The notes under the pieces were generated by a model. It saw nothing but the letters and a program-made list of their open reading frames with translations, did no database searches and had not been told where the DNA came from. Below are positions 6,471-13,085 of a stretch of DNA of 18,329 nucleotides, piece after piece (the first letter of the stretch is position 1; the number at the start of each line of letters is the position of its first letter). Source of the DNA: Bacillota bacterium (GTDB taxonomy: Bacteria > Bacillota > Clostridia > Tissierellales > Sedimentibacteraceae). Where the stretch lies: positions 1 through 18,329 of the forward strand of contig JARBUP010000039.1 of assembly GCA_029239575.1 (NCBI GenBank), written 5' to 3'. The translations under genes and the position numbers were made by a program.

Positions 6471-7409
6471 TTGAAAATAAATTTAATAGGTGTACCGGTT
6501 AATTATGGTTGTGATAAAGAAGGGGCTCAATTTGGTCCAGCTACATTTAGGGAAAACAATTTATTAAGTTTAATAAAAAATGAAGGTCATGAAGTATATG
6601 ATATGGGAGATATAAAAATTCCTTTTACTTGTGCTGAAGAAAAATATGCACATCATGACAAATTAAAATATTTAAAACCCATAGTAGAATATAACAACTC
6701 ATTAGCTCATACAGTTTATAATTCTTTAAATGATGGGGCTTTACCATTTGTTTTAGGCGGAGACCACTCACTTGGAATGGGAAGTATAGCTGGAGCAAGT
6801 AAATATTTTGGTGAAATAGCGGTAATTTGGATTGATGCACATGGTGATATTAATACAGGAGAAACTTCACCATCAGGAAATATTCACGGCATGCCATTAG
6901 CTGCTTCTATGAATATAGGAGATCGTAATTTAACTAATATATATTTTAAAGGAATTAAAGTTAAACCTGAGAATGTATATATAGTAGGTGCAAGAGATAT
7001 AGATAAAGGTGAATATGACCTAGCAGAAGAAACTAAGTTGAATTTTTATACGATGGATGTAATTCGTCAAAAAGGTTTGGGCAATACTTTAAAGACTATT
7101 ATTAATAAAATAAATAATTCAAATGTAGATGGAGTACATCTAAGTTTTGATATAGATGCGCTTGATATGTCAGTAGTTCCTGGAACAGGTACTCCTGTTA
7201 AAGATGGATTTAGTTTACAAGAAGGAAAAGAAATTTTTACGTCTTTATTAAAAGCTAATTTTATAACATCAATGGATTTTGTTGAATTAAATCCTGTTAT
7301 AGATGAGGAAGATGGAAAAACAGTTAAAAATTGTATGGATATGTTACAACATATATTCCAGTCATTAAAACAACAAGAACATAAAAAAGTTAAAGTACAT
7401 GCAATATAA
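6471..7409 (+). CDS. rocF: Arginase
   Basis: A 312-residue ureohydrolase that should hydrolyse L-arginine to ornithine and urea using two Mn ions. The metal ligands sit in GGDHS (H99), DAHGDIN (D122, H124, D126) and SFDIDALD (D227, D229). The loop TSPSGNIHGMP and the VELNPVID segment favour arginase over agmatinase, which has a different post-DAHxD loop. The proline usually following DxDxxD is Met233 here, a minor oddity. The start is the TTG at 6471, with GGGAGGG 8 nt upstream and the family's usual N-terminus (KINLIGVPVNYG). The in-frame ATG at 6447 would fall almost on the transcription start of the consensus promoter. It is monocistronic, followed by a palindromic repeat with a T-tract that can act as terminator. 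Confidence 0.9.
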   Translation: MKINLIGVPVNYGCDKEGAQFGPATFRENNLLSLIKNEGHEVYDMGDIKIPFTCAEEKYAHHDKLKYLKPIVEYNNSLAHTVYNSLNDGALPFVLGGDHSLGMGSIAGASKYFGEIAVIWIDAHGDINTGETSPSGNIHGMPLAASMNIGDRNLTNIYFKGIKVKPENVYIVGARDIDKGEYDLAEETKLNFYTMDVIRQKGLGNTLKTIINKINNSNVDGVHLSFDIDALDMSVVPGTGTPVKDGFSLQEGKEIFTSLLKANFITSMDFVELNPVIDEEDGKTVKNCMDMLQHIFQSLKQQEHKKVKVHAI

Positions 7410-7416
7410 TTATAAG

Positions 7417-7486
7417 AAGATTCTTCACTACGTTCAGAATGACACCTTTATGTTTGTCATCCTGAGCGATAGTGAAGGATCTTTTT
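7417..7486. repeat. Dispersed palindromic repeat, full copy, acting as terminator
   Basis: The left arm 7417-7444 begins AAGATTCTTCACTACGTTCA and the right arm 7455-7483 begins TGTCATCCTGAGCGATAGTG. They pair over nearly their whole length with a few G-U or mismatched positions and a 10-nt loop. The left arm differs at a single base from 16111-16138 in ribBA. On the plus strand the hairpin is followed by six T, so it probably terminates the arginase transcript. It fills the gap between the convergent arginase and CoA-transferase genes. Confidence 0.85.
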
Positions 7487-7501
7487 TATTATTATTGTAG
7501 A

Positions 7502-8842
7502 TTATTTATTGCTTTTTCTCCATATTTTCATTTTTTCAGCATCTTTAATTAATTCATCTCTAAAATTAGGGTGAGCTATGGAAATTATAGCTTCACATCT
7601 TTGCCATGTTGATAATCCTTTTAAATTAACTTTGCCATATTCTGTTACTAAATATTGAACATTAGCTCTTGTATCAGTTACAATGGATCCTTCTGTCAGT
7701 GATGGTAAAATACGAGACTTTAATTCACCGTTTTTATTTTTATATGTTGATGAACAGCAAATAAAACTTTTGCCACCTTTTGAAAGATAAGCACCTAAAA
7801 CAAAGTCAAGTTGTCCACCCGCTCCGCTTATGTGTTTTGTTCCTGCTGATTCTGAATTTACTTGTCCAAATAAATCAACTTCTACACAGTTATTTATGGA
7901 CATGAAATTATCTATTGAAGAAATAATCCTAACATCATTAGTGTAATCAACTGGTGCATTCATAAGTTCTGGATTATTATTTATATAATCATATAATTTT
8001 TTAGTACCTGCACCAAATGCATATGTTTGGCGAAATCTATCTATGGATTTTTTAGAGCCGTTTAATTTTCCAGCATTATAAATATCTACAAAAGCATCTA
8101 CATACATTTCAGTGTGTACACCTAAATCTTTTAAATCTGATTGGGCAATAAGGGATCCAACTGCATTTGGCATGCCGCCTATTCCAAGTTGTAAACATGC
8201 TCCGTTTGGAATTTCTTCAACTATTAAATTTGCAACAGCTATATCTACATCACTAAGAGCAGAACTGCCACCCATTTCAGCTATTGGAGGATTATCTCCT
8301 TCTACGATCATATGAACTTTAGAAACATGAATTACATTTTCAAAACCGCCGTGGCAGTATGGCATATTTTTATTAACTTCAACAACTATTTTTTTAGCTG
8401 TTTCACAAACTGCTGCCATATGGGATGCATTAGGTCCGAAATTAAAATATCCATGTTTGTCCATTGGAGATACTTGTAAAAATGCAACATCTAATGGTGT
8501 ATTACTTTCTCTGTAATATCTTGGAAGCTCTGAATATCTAATAGGTGAGTAATAAGCTATACCTTTATCAATTGCTTTTCTTTCGATACCTGACATATGC
8601 CATGAATTCCAAGTGAAATGTTTTCCGCCATCGCTAACTTTAAACACTTCAGGTTCCCACATCAATATGCCGCCTCTTAAATTAACATCATGTAGTTCAT
8701 TAACGCGTGCTGCTAATGCTTTATCCAATGCAATAACAGTTGCTGCTGCCCAGCCGTAATCCACCCAGTCACCAGATTTAACTATTTTTACTGCTTCTTC
8801 TGCAGTAACCAATTTTTGTTTGTATTCATTTTCGTAATTCAT
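7502..8842 (-). CDS. but: Butyryl-CoA:acetate CoA-transferase
   Basis: A 446-residue member of the acetyl-CoA hydrolase/transferase family (CoA-transferase family I, 4-hydroxybutyrate CoA-transferase branch). It should exchange CoA between butyryl-CoA and acetate, ending the butyrate pathway. Recalled similarity to But enzymes of gut butyrate producers is strong in many blocks: SGDWVDYG, WNSWHMSGIERK, CLQLGIGGMPNAVGSL, GVHTEMYVDAFVDI, SGAGGQLDFVLGAYLSKGGK and the C-terminal AEKMKIWRKSNK. The expected catalytic glutamate is in HTEM (E245). The ATG at 8842 is preceded by GGAGG at 5 nt; the in-frame TTG at 8854 is an unlikely start because it overlaps that site. It is monocistronic; no other butyrate-pathway gene is in the window. 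Propionyl- or 4-hydroxybutyryl-CoA as substrate remains possible. Confidence 0.9.
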   Translation of the reverse strand: MNYENEYKQKLVTAEEAVKIVKSGDWVDYGWAAATVIALDKALAARVNELHDVNLRGGILMWEPEVFKVSDGGKHFTWNSWHMSGIERKAIDKGIAYYSPIRYSELPRYYRESNTPLDVAFLQVSPMDKHGYFNFGPNASHMAAVCETAKKIVVEVNKNMPYCHGGFENVIHVSKVHMIVEGDNPPIAEMGGSSALSDVDIAVANLIVEEIPNGACLQLGIGGMPNAVGSLIAQSDLKDLGVHTEMYVDAFVDIYNAGKLNGSKKSIDRFRQTYAFGAGTKKLYDYINNNPELMNAPVDYTNDVRIISSIDNFMSINNCVEVDLFGQVNSESAGTKHISGAGGQLDFVLGAYLSKGGKSFICCSSTYKNKNGELKSRILPSLTEGSIVTDTRANVQYLVTEYGKVNLKGLSTWQRCEAIISIAHPNFRDELIKDAEKMKIWRKSNK

Positions 8843-8862
8843 TACATCCTCCAATAATTAAT

Positions 8863-8882
8863 AAACATTTTTCATTGATAAA
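8863..8882 (-). promoter_or_regulatory. Leader motif shared with aor
   Basis: AAACATTTTTCATTGATAAA (plus strand) lies 20 nt upstream of the CoA-transferase start codon. It is identical to 4992-5011 upstream of aor except for one base. It lies just upstream of the Shine-Dalgarno site (plus-strand CCTCC at 8848-8852), so it might act in mRNA as well as in DNA. No known consensus (Rex, CodY) was matched by eye. Confidence 0.35.
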
Positions 8883-8956
8883 ATTACAAGTTAAAATAAA
8901 TTCGATTTACGATAATATTATAACAAAATATATGCTCTATAAAAAGATTTAATTTG

Positions 8957-8987
8957 AAATGCAATAAATTAGTTTAAAATTGCATTT
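8957..8987. promoter_or_regulatory. Operator-like inverted repeat between but and the thiamine operon
   Basis: AAATGCAAT (8957-8965) and ATTGCATTT (8979-8987) are perfect 9-bp inverted repeats with a 13-nt spacer, so the arm centres are 22 bp (two helical turns) apart. The site ends 11 bp before the -35 box of the riboswitch promoter and lies in the divergent upstream region of the CoA-transferase gene. A dimeric regulator could bind here; none is identified. The rest of 8883-8998 is AT-rich without other clear signals. Confidence 0.4.
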
Positions 8988-8998
8988 TGATAAATTAA

Positions 8999-9027
8999 TT
9001 GACAATTATTTTGTGCTGTGATAGTAT
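8999..9027 (+). promoter_or_regulatory. Promoter of the thiamine operon
   Basis: TTGACA (8999-9004) and TAGTAT (9022-9027) are 17 bp apart, directly upstream of the TPP aptamer. The -35 is perfect and the -10 has one or two deviations from TATAAT. Confidence 0.75.
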
Positions 9028-9033
9028 CTAAAT

Positions 9034-9145
9034 GAAGGGGAGCTTAATGAGTTAGGCTGAGAGTAAAACCATTTAATGTTTTAAACCCTAAAGCAGTGAT
9101 AAAACTGTTTTGTACCTGATCCAGGTAATGCTGGCGTAGGAAATG
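9034..9145 (+). ncRNA. TPP (thiamine pyrophosphate) riboswitch
   Basis: The THI-box signature is clear: GGGGAGC near 9037, then GGCTGAGAG (9055-9063), an ACCCT segment (9085-9089), ACCTGATCCAGGTAATGCTG starting at 9113 and GCGTAGGAA ending the aptamer. A variable stem (AGCAGTGATAAAACTGTTTT) lies between. When TPP is bound, the downstream terminator at 9163-9190 should form, shutting off the thiamine-uptake genes. Boundaries are approximate to a few nucleotides. Confidence 0.95.
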
Positions 9146-9162
9146 TATATGAGAAATTACAC

Positions 9163-9195
9163 AACCTCTCCCATTGCTGGAGGGGTTTTTATTTT
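9163..9195 (+). terminator. Terminator of the TPP riboswitch expression platform
   Basis: AACCTCTCC (9163-9171) pairs with GGAGGGGTT (9179-9187) with one U-G pair around a 7-nt loop, followed by a T-rich tract (TTTTTATTTT). It lies between aptamer and first gene, so control is by transcription attenuation. Confidence 0.88.
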
Positions 9196-9212
9196 ATATT
9201 AGGAGGATACAT

Positions 9213-9509
9213 ATGAAAGCAAGCGTAGCAATTCAAGTTTTACCTCACGTGGATTCTGATGAAGAAGTAATCCGCATAGTTGATGAAGTTATTGATTATA
9301 TTAAAAGCACAGGTTTAAATTATTATGTTGGACCTTGTGAAACTGCTATTGAAGGTGATTATGATCAGTTGATGGAAATAGTTAAAAACTGTCAGATAAT
9401 AGCAGTTAAAGCCGGTGCTCCTAAAGTATCAGCATATGTAAAAATTAGTTTTAACCCGGATGGTGGTGTACTTACTATTGACCAAAAAGTTACTAAACAT
9501 CATCAATAA
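9213..9509 (+). CDS. Thiamine-binding protein (MTH1187/YkoF-like)
   Basis: A 98-residue protein of the DUF77/MTH1187 thiamine-binding family (YkoF-like ferredoxin fold). It shows the family's start (MKASVAIQVLPHV), GLNYYVGPCETAIEGDYDQL (about 34-53) and GAPKVSAYVKISFN. It has no signal sequence, so it acts in the cytoplasm and may hand over imported thiamine or hydroxymethylpyrimidine. The ATG at 9213 follows AGGAGGATACAT; the upstream TTG at 9174 lies inside the terminator and is not a real start. It is the first gene after the TPP riboswitch, and its 3' end overlaps the permease gene in another frame. Confidence 0.88.
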   Translation: MKASVAIQVLPHVDSDEEVIRIVDEVIDYIKSTGLNYYVGPCETAIEGDYDQLMEIVKNCQIIAVKAGAPKVSAYVKISFNPDGGVLTIDQKVTKHHQ

Positions 9510-10260
9510 AATATCACCTATTTTAGCCATAGCATTAATTTTAGCTGTATGGCAGATTTTATCCTTAACAGGAATTGTTCCAAAATTCATGTTGCCTTCT
9601 CCAGTTGATGTATTATTAGCTTTTATAGGGGATTTTCCTCTTTTAATGAGTCATGCTAAAACAACTTTAATAGAGGCGTTTTTAGGGCTTACTATAGGGA
9701 CAGCTTTTGGATTTGTAATAGCAGTTATAATGGATAGATTTCCAATTGCATATAAATCAATTTATCCAATACTTGTTTTAACTCAGACAGTTCCAACTGT
9801 AGCCATAGCACCTCTTTTGGTGTTATGGCTTGGATATGGAATATTACCTAAAATAACTCTTATTGTTATAACAACATTTTTTCCTATTGCAATAGGATTA
9901 TTGGATGGATTTCGTTCTGCAGATCCTGATGCTATAAATTTGTTAAAAGCAATGGGTGCAAATAGAGCACAATGTTTTTTGCACATTAAACTACCAAGTT
10001 CTATGAGTCATTTTTTTGCAGGATTAAGGATTTCAGTTTCTTATTCTGTAGTAGGAGCTGTAGTTTCAGAGTGGCTTGGTGGTTTTACAGGGCTTGGAGT
10101 TTATATGACAAGGGTAAGAAAATCTTATTCTTTTGACAAAATGTTCGCAGTAATATTTTTTATCTCTCTCATAAGCCTTCTTTTAATGTTTCTAACAGCA
10201 AAATTAAAAGATGTTATTATGCCATGGGACAAAAAGAAAAATAAAAATGAAATTAATTAA
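9460..10260 (+). CDS. thiX: ABC transporter permease, thiamine/pyrimidine precursor uptake
   Basis: A permease of the SsuC/TauC/ThiX type, 266 residues from the ATG at 9460. Several membrane helices are visible (roughly 19-38, 72-92, 101-122, 130-150, 190-205 and 231-250). The cytoplasmic EAA-type loop that docks the ATPase reads INLLKAMGANRAQCFLHIKLP. The start is uncertain. The ATG at 9460 has no good ribosome-binding site, whereas the in-frame TTG at 9478 has GGTGGTG at a suitable distance and would give 260 residues. Either way the gene overlaps the end of the thiamine-binding protein gene (by 50 or 32 nt), suggesting translational coupling. Regulation is by the TPP riboswitch. Confidence 0.85.
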   Translation: MVVYLLLTKKLLNIINKISPILAIALILAVWQILSLTGIVPKFMLPSPVDVLLAFIGDFPLLMSHAKTTLIEAFLGLTIGTAFGFVIAVIMDRFPIAYKSIYPILVLTQTVPTVAIAPLLVLWLGYGILPKITLIVITTFFPIAIGLLDGFRSADPDAINLLKAMGANRAQCFLHIKLPSSMSHFFAGLRISVSYSVVGAVVSEWLGGFTGLGVYMTRVRKSYSFDKMFAVIFFISLISLLLMFLTAKLKDVIMPWDKKKNKNEIN

Positions 10261-10280
10261 GTATAAGGAAGGATATTGAA

Positions 10281-11309
10281 ATGAAATTATTTAAAAGTAA
10301 ATTTTTTGCTTTAACTGCAGTCTTAGCGTTATCTGTATTTACACTTACTGCATGTAGCCAAAATAAAGTTGATGAAGGAAATAAAGAAAAGGCAGCTGAA
10401 GAACCTAATGAAAAAATTCGTATAGTTCTTGACTGGACTCCAAATACAAATCATACGGGATTGTATGTTGCACAATCTAAAGGATTTTTTGCTGAACAAG
10501 GTCTTGATGTAGAAATAATGCAACCACCAGAGGGTGGAGCTGAAACATTAGTTGGTGCAGGGGATGCAGAATTTGGTATTAGTTTTCAAGATTCATTAGC
10601 ACCTAATTTTGCAAGTGAAAACCAAGTACCTGTTACTGCTGTTGCAGCTTTAATTCAACACAATACGTCAGGAATCATTTCTTTAAAAGAAAAAGGAATT
10701 GATACACCATCAAAAATGTCAGGACATTCTTATGCTACATGGGATATGCCTATTGAAAAAGCTATCATTAAAAAAATAGTTGAAGAAGATGGCGGAAAAT
10801 TTGAAGATATTAAAATGATCCCAAGTACAGTAACAGATGTTGTTACAGCTCTTCAGACAGATGTTGATTCTGTTTGGGTATTTTATGCATGGGATGGAAT
10901 TGCTACTAAAGTTAAGGGCATAGAAACAAATTATTTAAATTTTGCTGATTATGGAACTGAACTTGATTTTTATAGCCCAGTTTTAATAGCTGGAAATGAT
11001 TTTTTACAAAATAATCCTGAAACAGTTAAAAAAGCATTATTGGCAATTAAAAAAGGATATGAATTTGCTATAGAAAATCCTGAAGAAGCTGCTGATATAT
11101 TATTAGAGCAAGCTCCAGAATTAGATTCTGAATTAGTAAAGGAAAGCCAGAAATGGTTAGCTGACCAATACATAGCAGATGCAACACAATGGGGATATAT
11201 CGACCCAAATAGATGGGATGGTTTTTATGGTTGGTTGTTTAAAAACAATTTAATTGAAAAAGAAATTCCAAAAGGAACTGGATTTGCTAATGAGTTTTTA
11301 CCAGAATAA
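10281..11309 (+). CDS. thiY: Substrate-binding lipoprotein, NMT1/THI5-like
   Basis: A 342-residue extracellular lipoprotein capturing a thiamine precursor (probably a pyrimidine) for the ABC importer. The N-terminal signal has a lysine-containing start, a hydrophobic core and the lipobox LTAC with C25 as lipidation site. The mature part starts with the NMT1/ThiY hallmark IRIVLDWTPNTNHTGLYVAQ (about 47-66), then SKGFFAEQGLDVE, and includes a Trp/Tyr-rich ligand region (FYAWDG, WGYIDPNRWDGFYGWLF). The CCCFC motif of yeast Thi5 synthase is absent, consistent with a binding protein. The ribosome-binding site is GGAAGGA. Ligand specificity (formylaminopyrimidine, HMP or thiamine) cannot be decided by eye. 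Confidence 0.88.
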   Translation: MKLFKSKFFALTAVLALSVFTLTACSQNKVDEGNKEKAAEEPNEKIRIVLDWTPNTNHTGLYVAQSKGFFAEQGLDVEIMQPPEGGAETLVGAGDAEFGISFQDSLAPNFASENQVPVTAVAALIQHNTSGIISLKEKGIDTPSKMSGHSYATWDMPIEKAIIKKIVEEDGGKFEDIKMIPSTVTDVVTALQTDVDSVWVFYAWDGIATKVKGIETNYLNFADYGTELDFYSPVLIAGNDFLQNNPETVKKALLAIKKGYEFAIENPEEAADILLEQAPELDSELVKESQKWLADQYIADATQWGYIDPNRWDGFYGWLFKNNLIEKEIPKGTGFANEFLPE

Positions 11310-11345
11310 AATTTTTAAGAAATATTGTTTGGAGAGTGCTGATTA

Positions 11346-12080
11346 ATGAATAAACTAACTGCAAACAACATCACTGTATCCTATGAGGGTTCAAACATTA
11401 TTGAGGATATTTCTATAGAATTAAATAAAGGTGAAATTGTATGTATATTAGGCGTCAGCGGAGTTGGAAAAACTACATTGTTTAATGTGATATCAGGTTT
11501 ATTAATACCTGATAGTGGAAAAGTTGAACTTGATGGTAACGATATAACGGGCAAGGCTGGCAGCGTTAGTTATATGCTACAAAAAGATCTTTTATTACCG
11601 TATAAAACTATTTTAGATAATGTTAGTCTTCCTTTAGTTATACGTGGTGAAAAAAAATCAAAAGCAAGAGAAATAACAATTGCTTATTTTGAAGAATTTG
11701 GACTTAAGGGTACTGAAAATAAATATCCAAATCAGCTGTCAGGCGGTATGAGACAAAGGGCAGCACTTCTAAGAACATATTTATTTTCGGATCAGGTTGC
11801 ATTATTAGATGAACCATTTTCAGCTCTTGACAGCATTACAAAAAGCAATATGCATGAATGGTATTTAAATGTTATGGATCAAATAAAGCTTTCATCACTT
11901 TTAATTACACATGATATAAATGAAGCTATTATATTAGCAGATAGAATTTATATACTTTCAGGCAAACCTGGAAAAATAAAAGAAGAAATTATTATTAAAG
12001 AAGAAAGACCACGTAGCAAAGATTTTAGTGTTAGTGAAGAATTTATGAAATACAAAAAATATATTTTAAGTTTACTTTAA
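11346..12080 (+). CDS. thiZ: ABC transporter ATPase, thiamine/pyrimidine precursor uptake
   Basis: A 244-residue ATPase with all catalytic motifs: Walker A GVSGVGKTT (36-44), Q-loop Q79, signature LSGGMRQR (131-138), Walker B VALLDE (151-156), D-loop SALD and H-loop H169 (LLITHD). The pattern matches the nitrate/sulfonate/taurine/pyrimidine ATPase group. It is the last gene of the riboswitch operon and is followed by a strong terminator, completing a three-part importer with the permease and the lipoprotein. Confidence 0.9.
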   Translation: MNKLTANNITVSYEGSNIIEDISIELNKGEIVCILGVSGVGKTTLFNVISGLLIPDSGKVELDGNDITGKAGSVSYMLQKDLLLPYKTILDNVSLPLVIRGEKKSKAREITIAYFEEFGLKGTENKYPNQLSGGMRQRAALLRTYLFSDQVALLDEPFSALDSITKSNMHEWYLNVMDQIKLSSLLITHDINEAIILADRIYILSGKPGKIKEEIIIKEERPRSKDFSVSEEFMKYKKYILSLL

Positions 12081-12116
12081 TTAAATAATGAAAAAAATAT
12101 TAATTTTTTTTAATAA

Positions 12117-12156
12117 GTTGTTAAATAAAAATACTTTATTTAACAGCTTTTTTTTT
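12117..12156 (+). terminator. Intrinsic terminator of the thiamine operon
   Basis: GTTGTTAAATAAA (12117-12129) and TTTATTTAACAGC (12135-12147) form a 13-bp stem with one G-U pair and a 5-nt loop, followed by nine T. Confidence 0.92.
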
Positions 12157-12276
12157 CGAATAGTGGTTATGCTAAATTTGTAGAAAAAAGTTTGAAAAAT
12201 TATTTTTGTGGTATAAGTTATTATATACAGACATTATTAATATATTATTACTGACGACAAATTTAAGGGTGACTCT

Positions 12277-12717
12277 ATGAAAAAAGTATATATAAAAATA
12301 TCAATAATGATTTTAATCTTTATAGTTGTATTTACCGCTTCAGCTTATTGCGGATTTATTTATATTACTCCTGTAAGTGTTGTAAAATTAGGAGATAATC
12401 CTTCTGTTTTATTTTCATTAAATAAATTTGATATGGTTATATCTGTAAATTCTTCAGATGAAAATATAGATTATTTAGTTTCAAATCTTAATTTAAAACA
12501 TAAAAGAATATCAAAATCAGTTGACATAACTATTGCAAAATTAAATGAGTCAGGGCTTATTTTAATAAATGATTTGAATAGTGATTATTTAAAAGTGTCC
12601 AACTCAAATAAAAATAAAGAAAAACAGTTAATGCAGCTTATACAAGAAAATGTAAAAAATTCTTTAAATGAAATTGAAATAAACAATAAATTAGAAGCAT
12701 CAGTTGAAATTAATTAA
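12277..12717 (+). CDS. Membrane-anchored protein resembling the RsgI extracytoplasmic domain
   Basis: A 146-residue protein with a Lys-rich start, one transmembrane helix at about residues 8-30 and an extracytoplasmic remainder. Just after the helix comes VVKLGDNPSVLFSLNKFDMV, which resembles the post-membrane segment of RsgI-type anti-sigma-I factors (consensus of the kind DINPS-x-E-x-x-x-N-x-F-D-x-V). In RsgI proteins, cleavage at this Asn-Pro bond is reported to start signal transduction. The cytoplasmic anti-sigma domain that normally precedes the helix is missing, and there is no C-terminal carbohydrate-binding or peptidase module. The tail is rich in Asn, Lys and Glu. It stands alone between the two riboswitch operons. 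The start has AAGGGTG 5-6 nt upstream. Assignment is from motif recall and moderate. Confidence 0.6.
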   Translation: MKKVYIKISIMILIFIVVFTASAYCGFIYITPVSVVKLGDNPSVLFSLNKFDMVISVNSSDENIDYLVSNLNLKHKRISKSVDITIAKLNESGLILINDLNSDYLKVSNSNKNKEKQLMQLIQENVKNSLNEIEINNKLEASVEIN

Positions 12718-12731
12718 TATATTAATTAATT
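12708..12731. repeat. 24-bp perfect AT-only palindrome
   Basis: The 24 bp centred between 12719 and 12720 read the same on both strands (each half is AATTAATTAATA or its complement). It covers the stop codon of the RsgI-like gene and ends 1 bp before the -35 box of the riboflavin promoter. It could act as an upstream promoter element or operator, or be simple AT sequence. Confidence 0.5.
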
Positions 12732-12732
12732 A

Positions 12733-12761
12733 TTGACAAATTATAAATTAGATATTATAAT
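12733..12761 (+). promoter_or_regulatory. Consensus promoter of the riboflavin operon
   Basis: TTGACA (12733-12738) and TATAAT (12756-12761) are exactly 17 bp apart. The predicted transcription start near 12768 is about 12 nt upstream of the FMN aptamer. Confidence 0.88.
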
Positions 12762-12779
12762 TGCACTAAATTGAATAAA

Positions 12780-12892
12780 TCTTCAGGGCAGGGTGAAATT
12801 CCCGACCGGTGGTATAGTCCACGAGCTGCAATTATGTTGCGGTTGACTTGGTGTAATTCCAAGACCGACAGTAAAGTCTGGATGGGAGAAGA
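12780..12892 (+). ncRNA. FMN riboswitch (RFN element)
   Basis: A textbook RFN element. The closing stem is TCTTC/GAAGA at the ends, with AGGGCAGGGTGAAATTCCCG, then ACCGGTGGTATAGTCCACGAG, a variable stem with loop, TTGACTTGGTGTAATTCCAAG, ACCGACAGTAAAGTCTGGATG and GGAGAAGA. FMN binding should favour the terminator at 12952-12984 and repress ribD and the genes after it. Between aptamer and terminator a long AT-rich hairpin (arms about 12900-12915 and 12918-12934, one bulge) is an additional folding element. Confidence 0.97.
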
Positions 12893-12951
12893 AAAACGGA
12901 TATAAAAATATTAATTTATTAATTATTTTTATATAACGAGCTTGAACATAT

Positions 12952-12984
12952 GGTTCTGAAGTTTTATACTTCAGGACCTTTTTT
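12952..12984 (+). terminator. Terminator of the FMN riboswitch expression platform
   Basis: GGTTCTGAAG (12952-12961) pairs with CTTCAGGACC (12969-12978), with one G-U pair, a 7-nt loop and six T following. It is placed 101 bp before ribD. From 12985 to the ribD ribosome-binding site nothing else was recognised. Confidence 0.9.
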
Positions 12985-13085
12985 GTTTCTTAAGATCTAT
13001 TCAACTTTAATTCTGTGTTTTTGTAACAGATTAAGTTTATTATTAAAATTATACATTTTGGAAATTATATAAAAGGAGGTGTGAA

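Noticed and set aside
8855..8998. Rex or CodY operator upstream of the CoA-transferase gene
   Set aside because: No sequence close to the TTGTTAA-N-TTAACAA or AATTTTC-GAAAATT consensus was found by eye.
9174..9212. Upstream TTG start for the thiamine-binding protein
   Set aside because: It lies inside the riboswitch terminator hairpin; a strong ribosome-binding site precedes the ATG at 9213.
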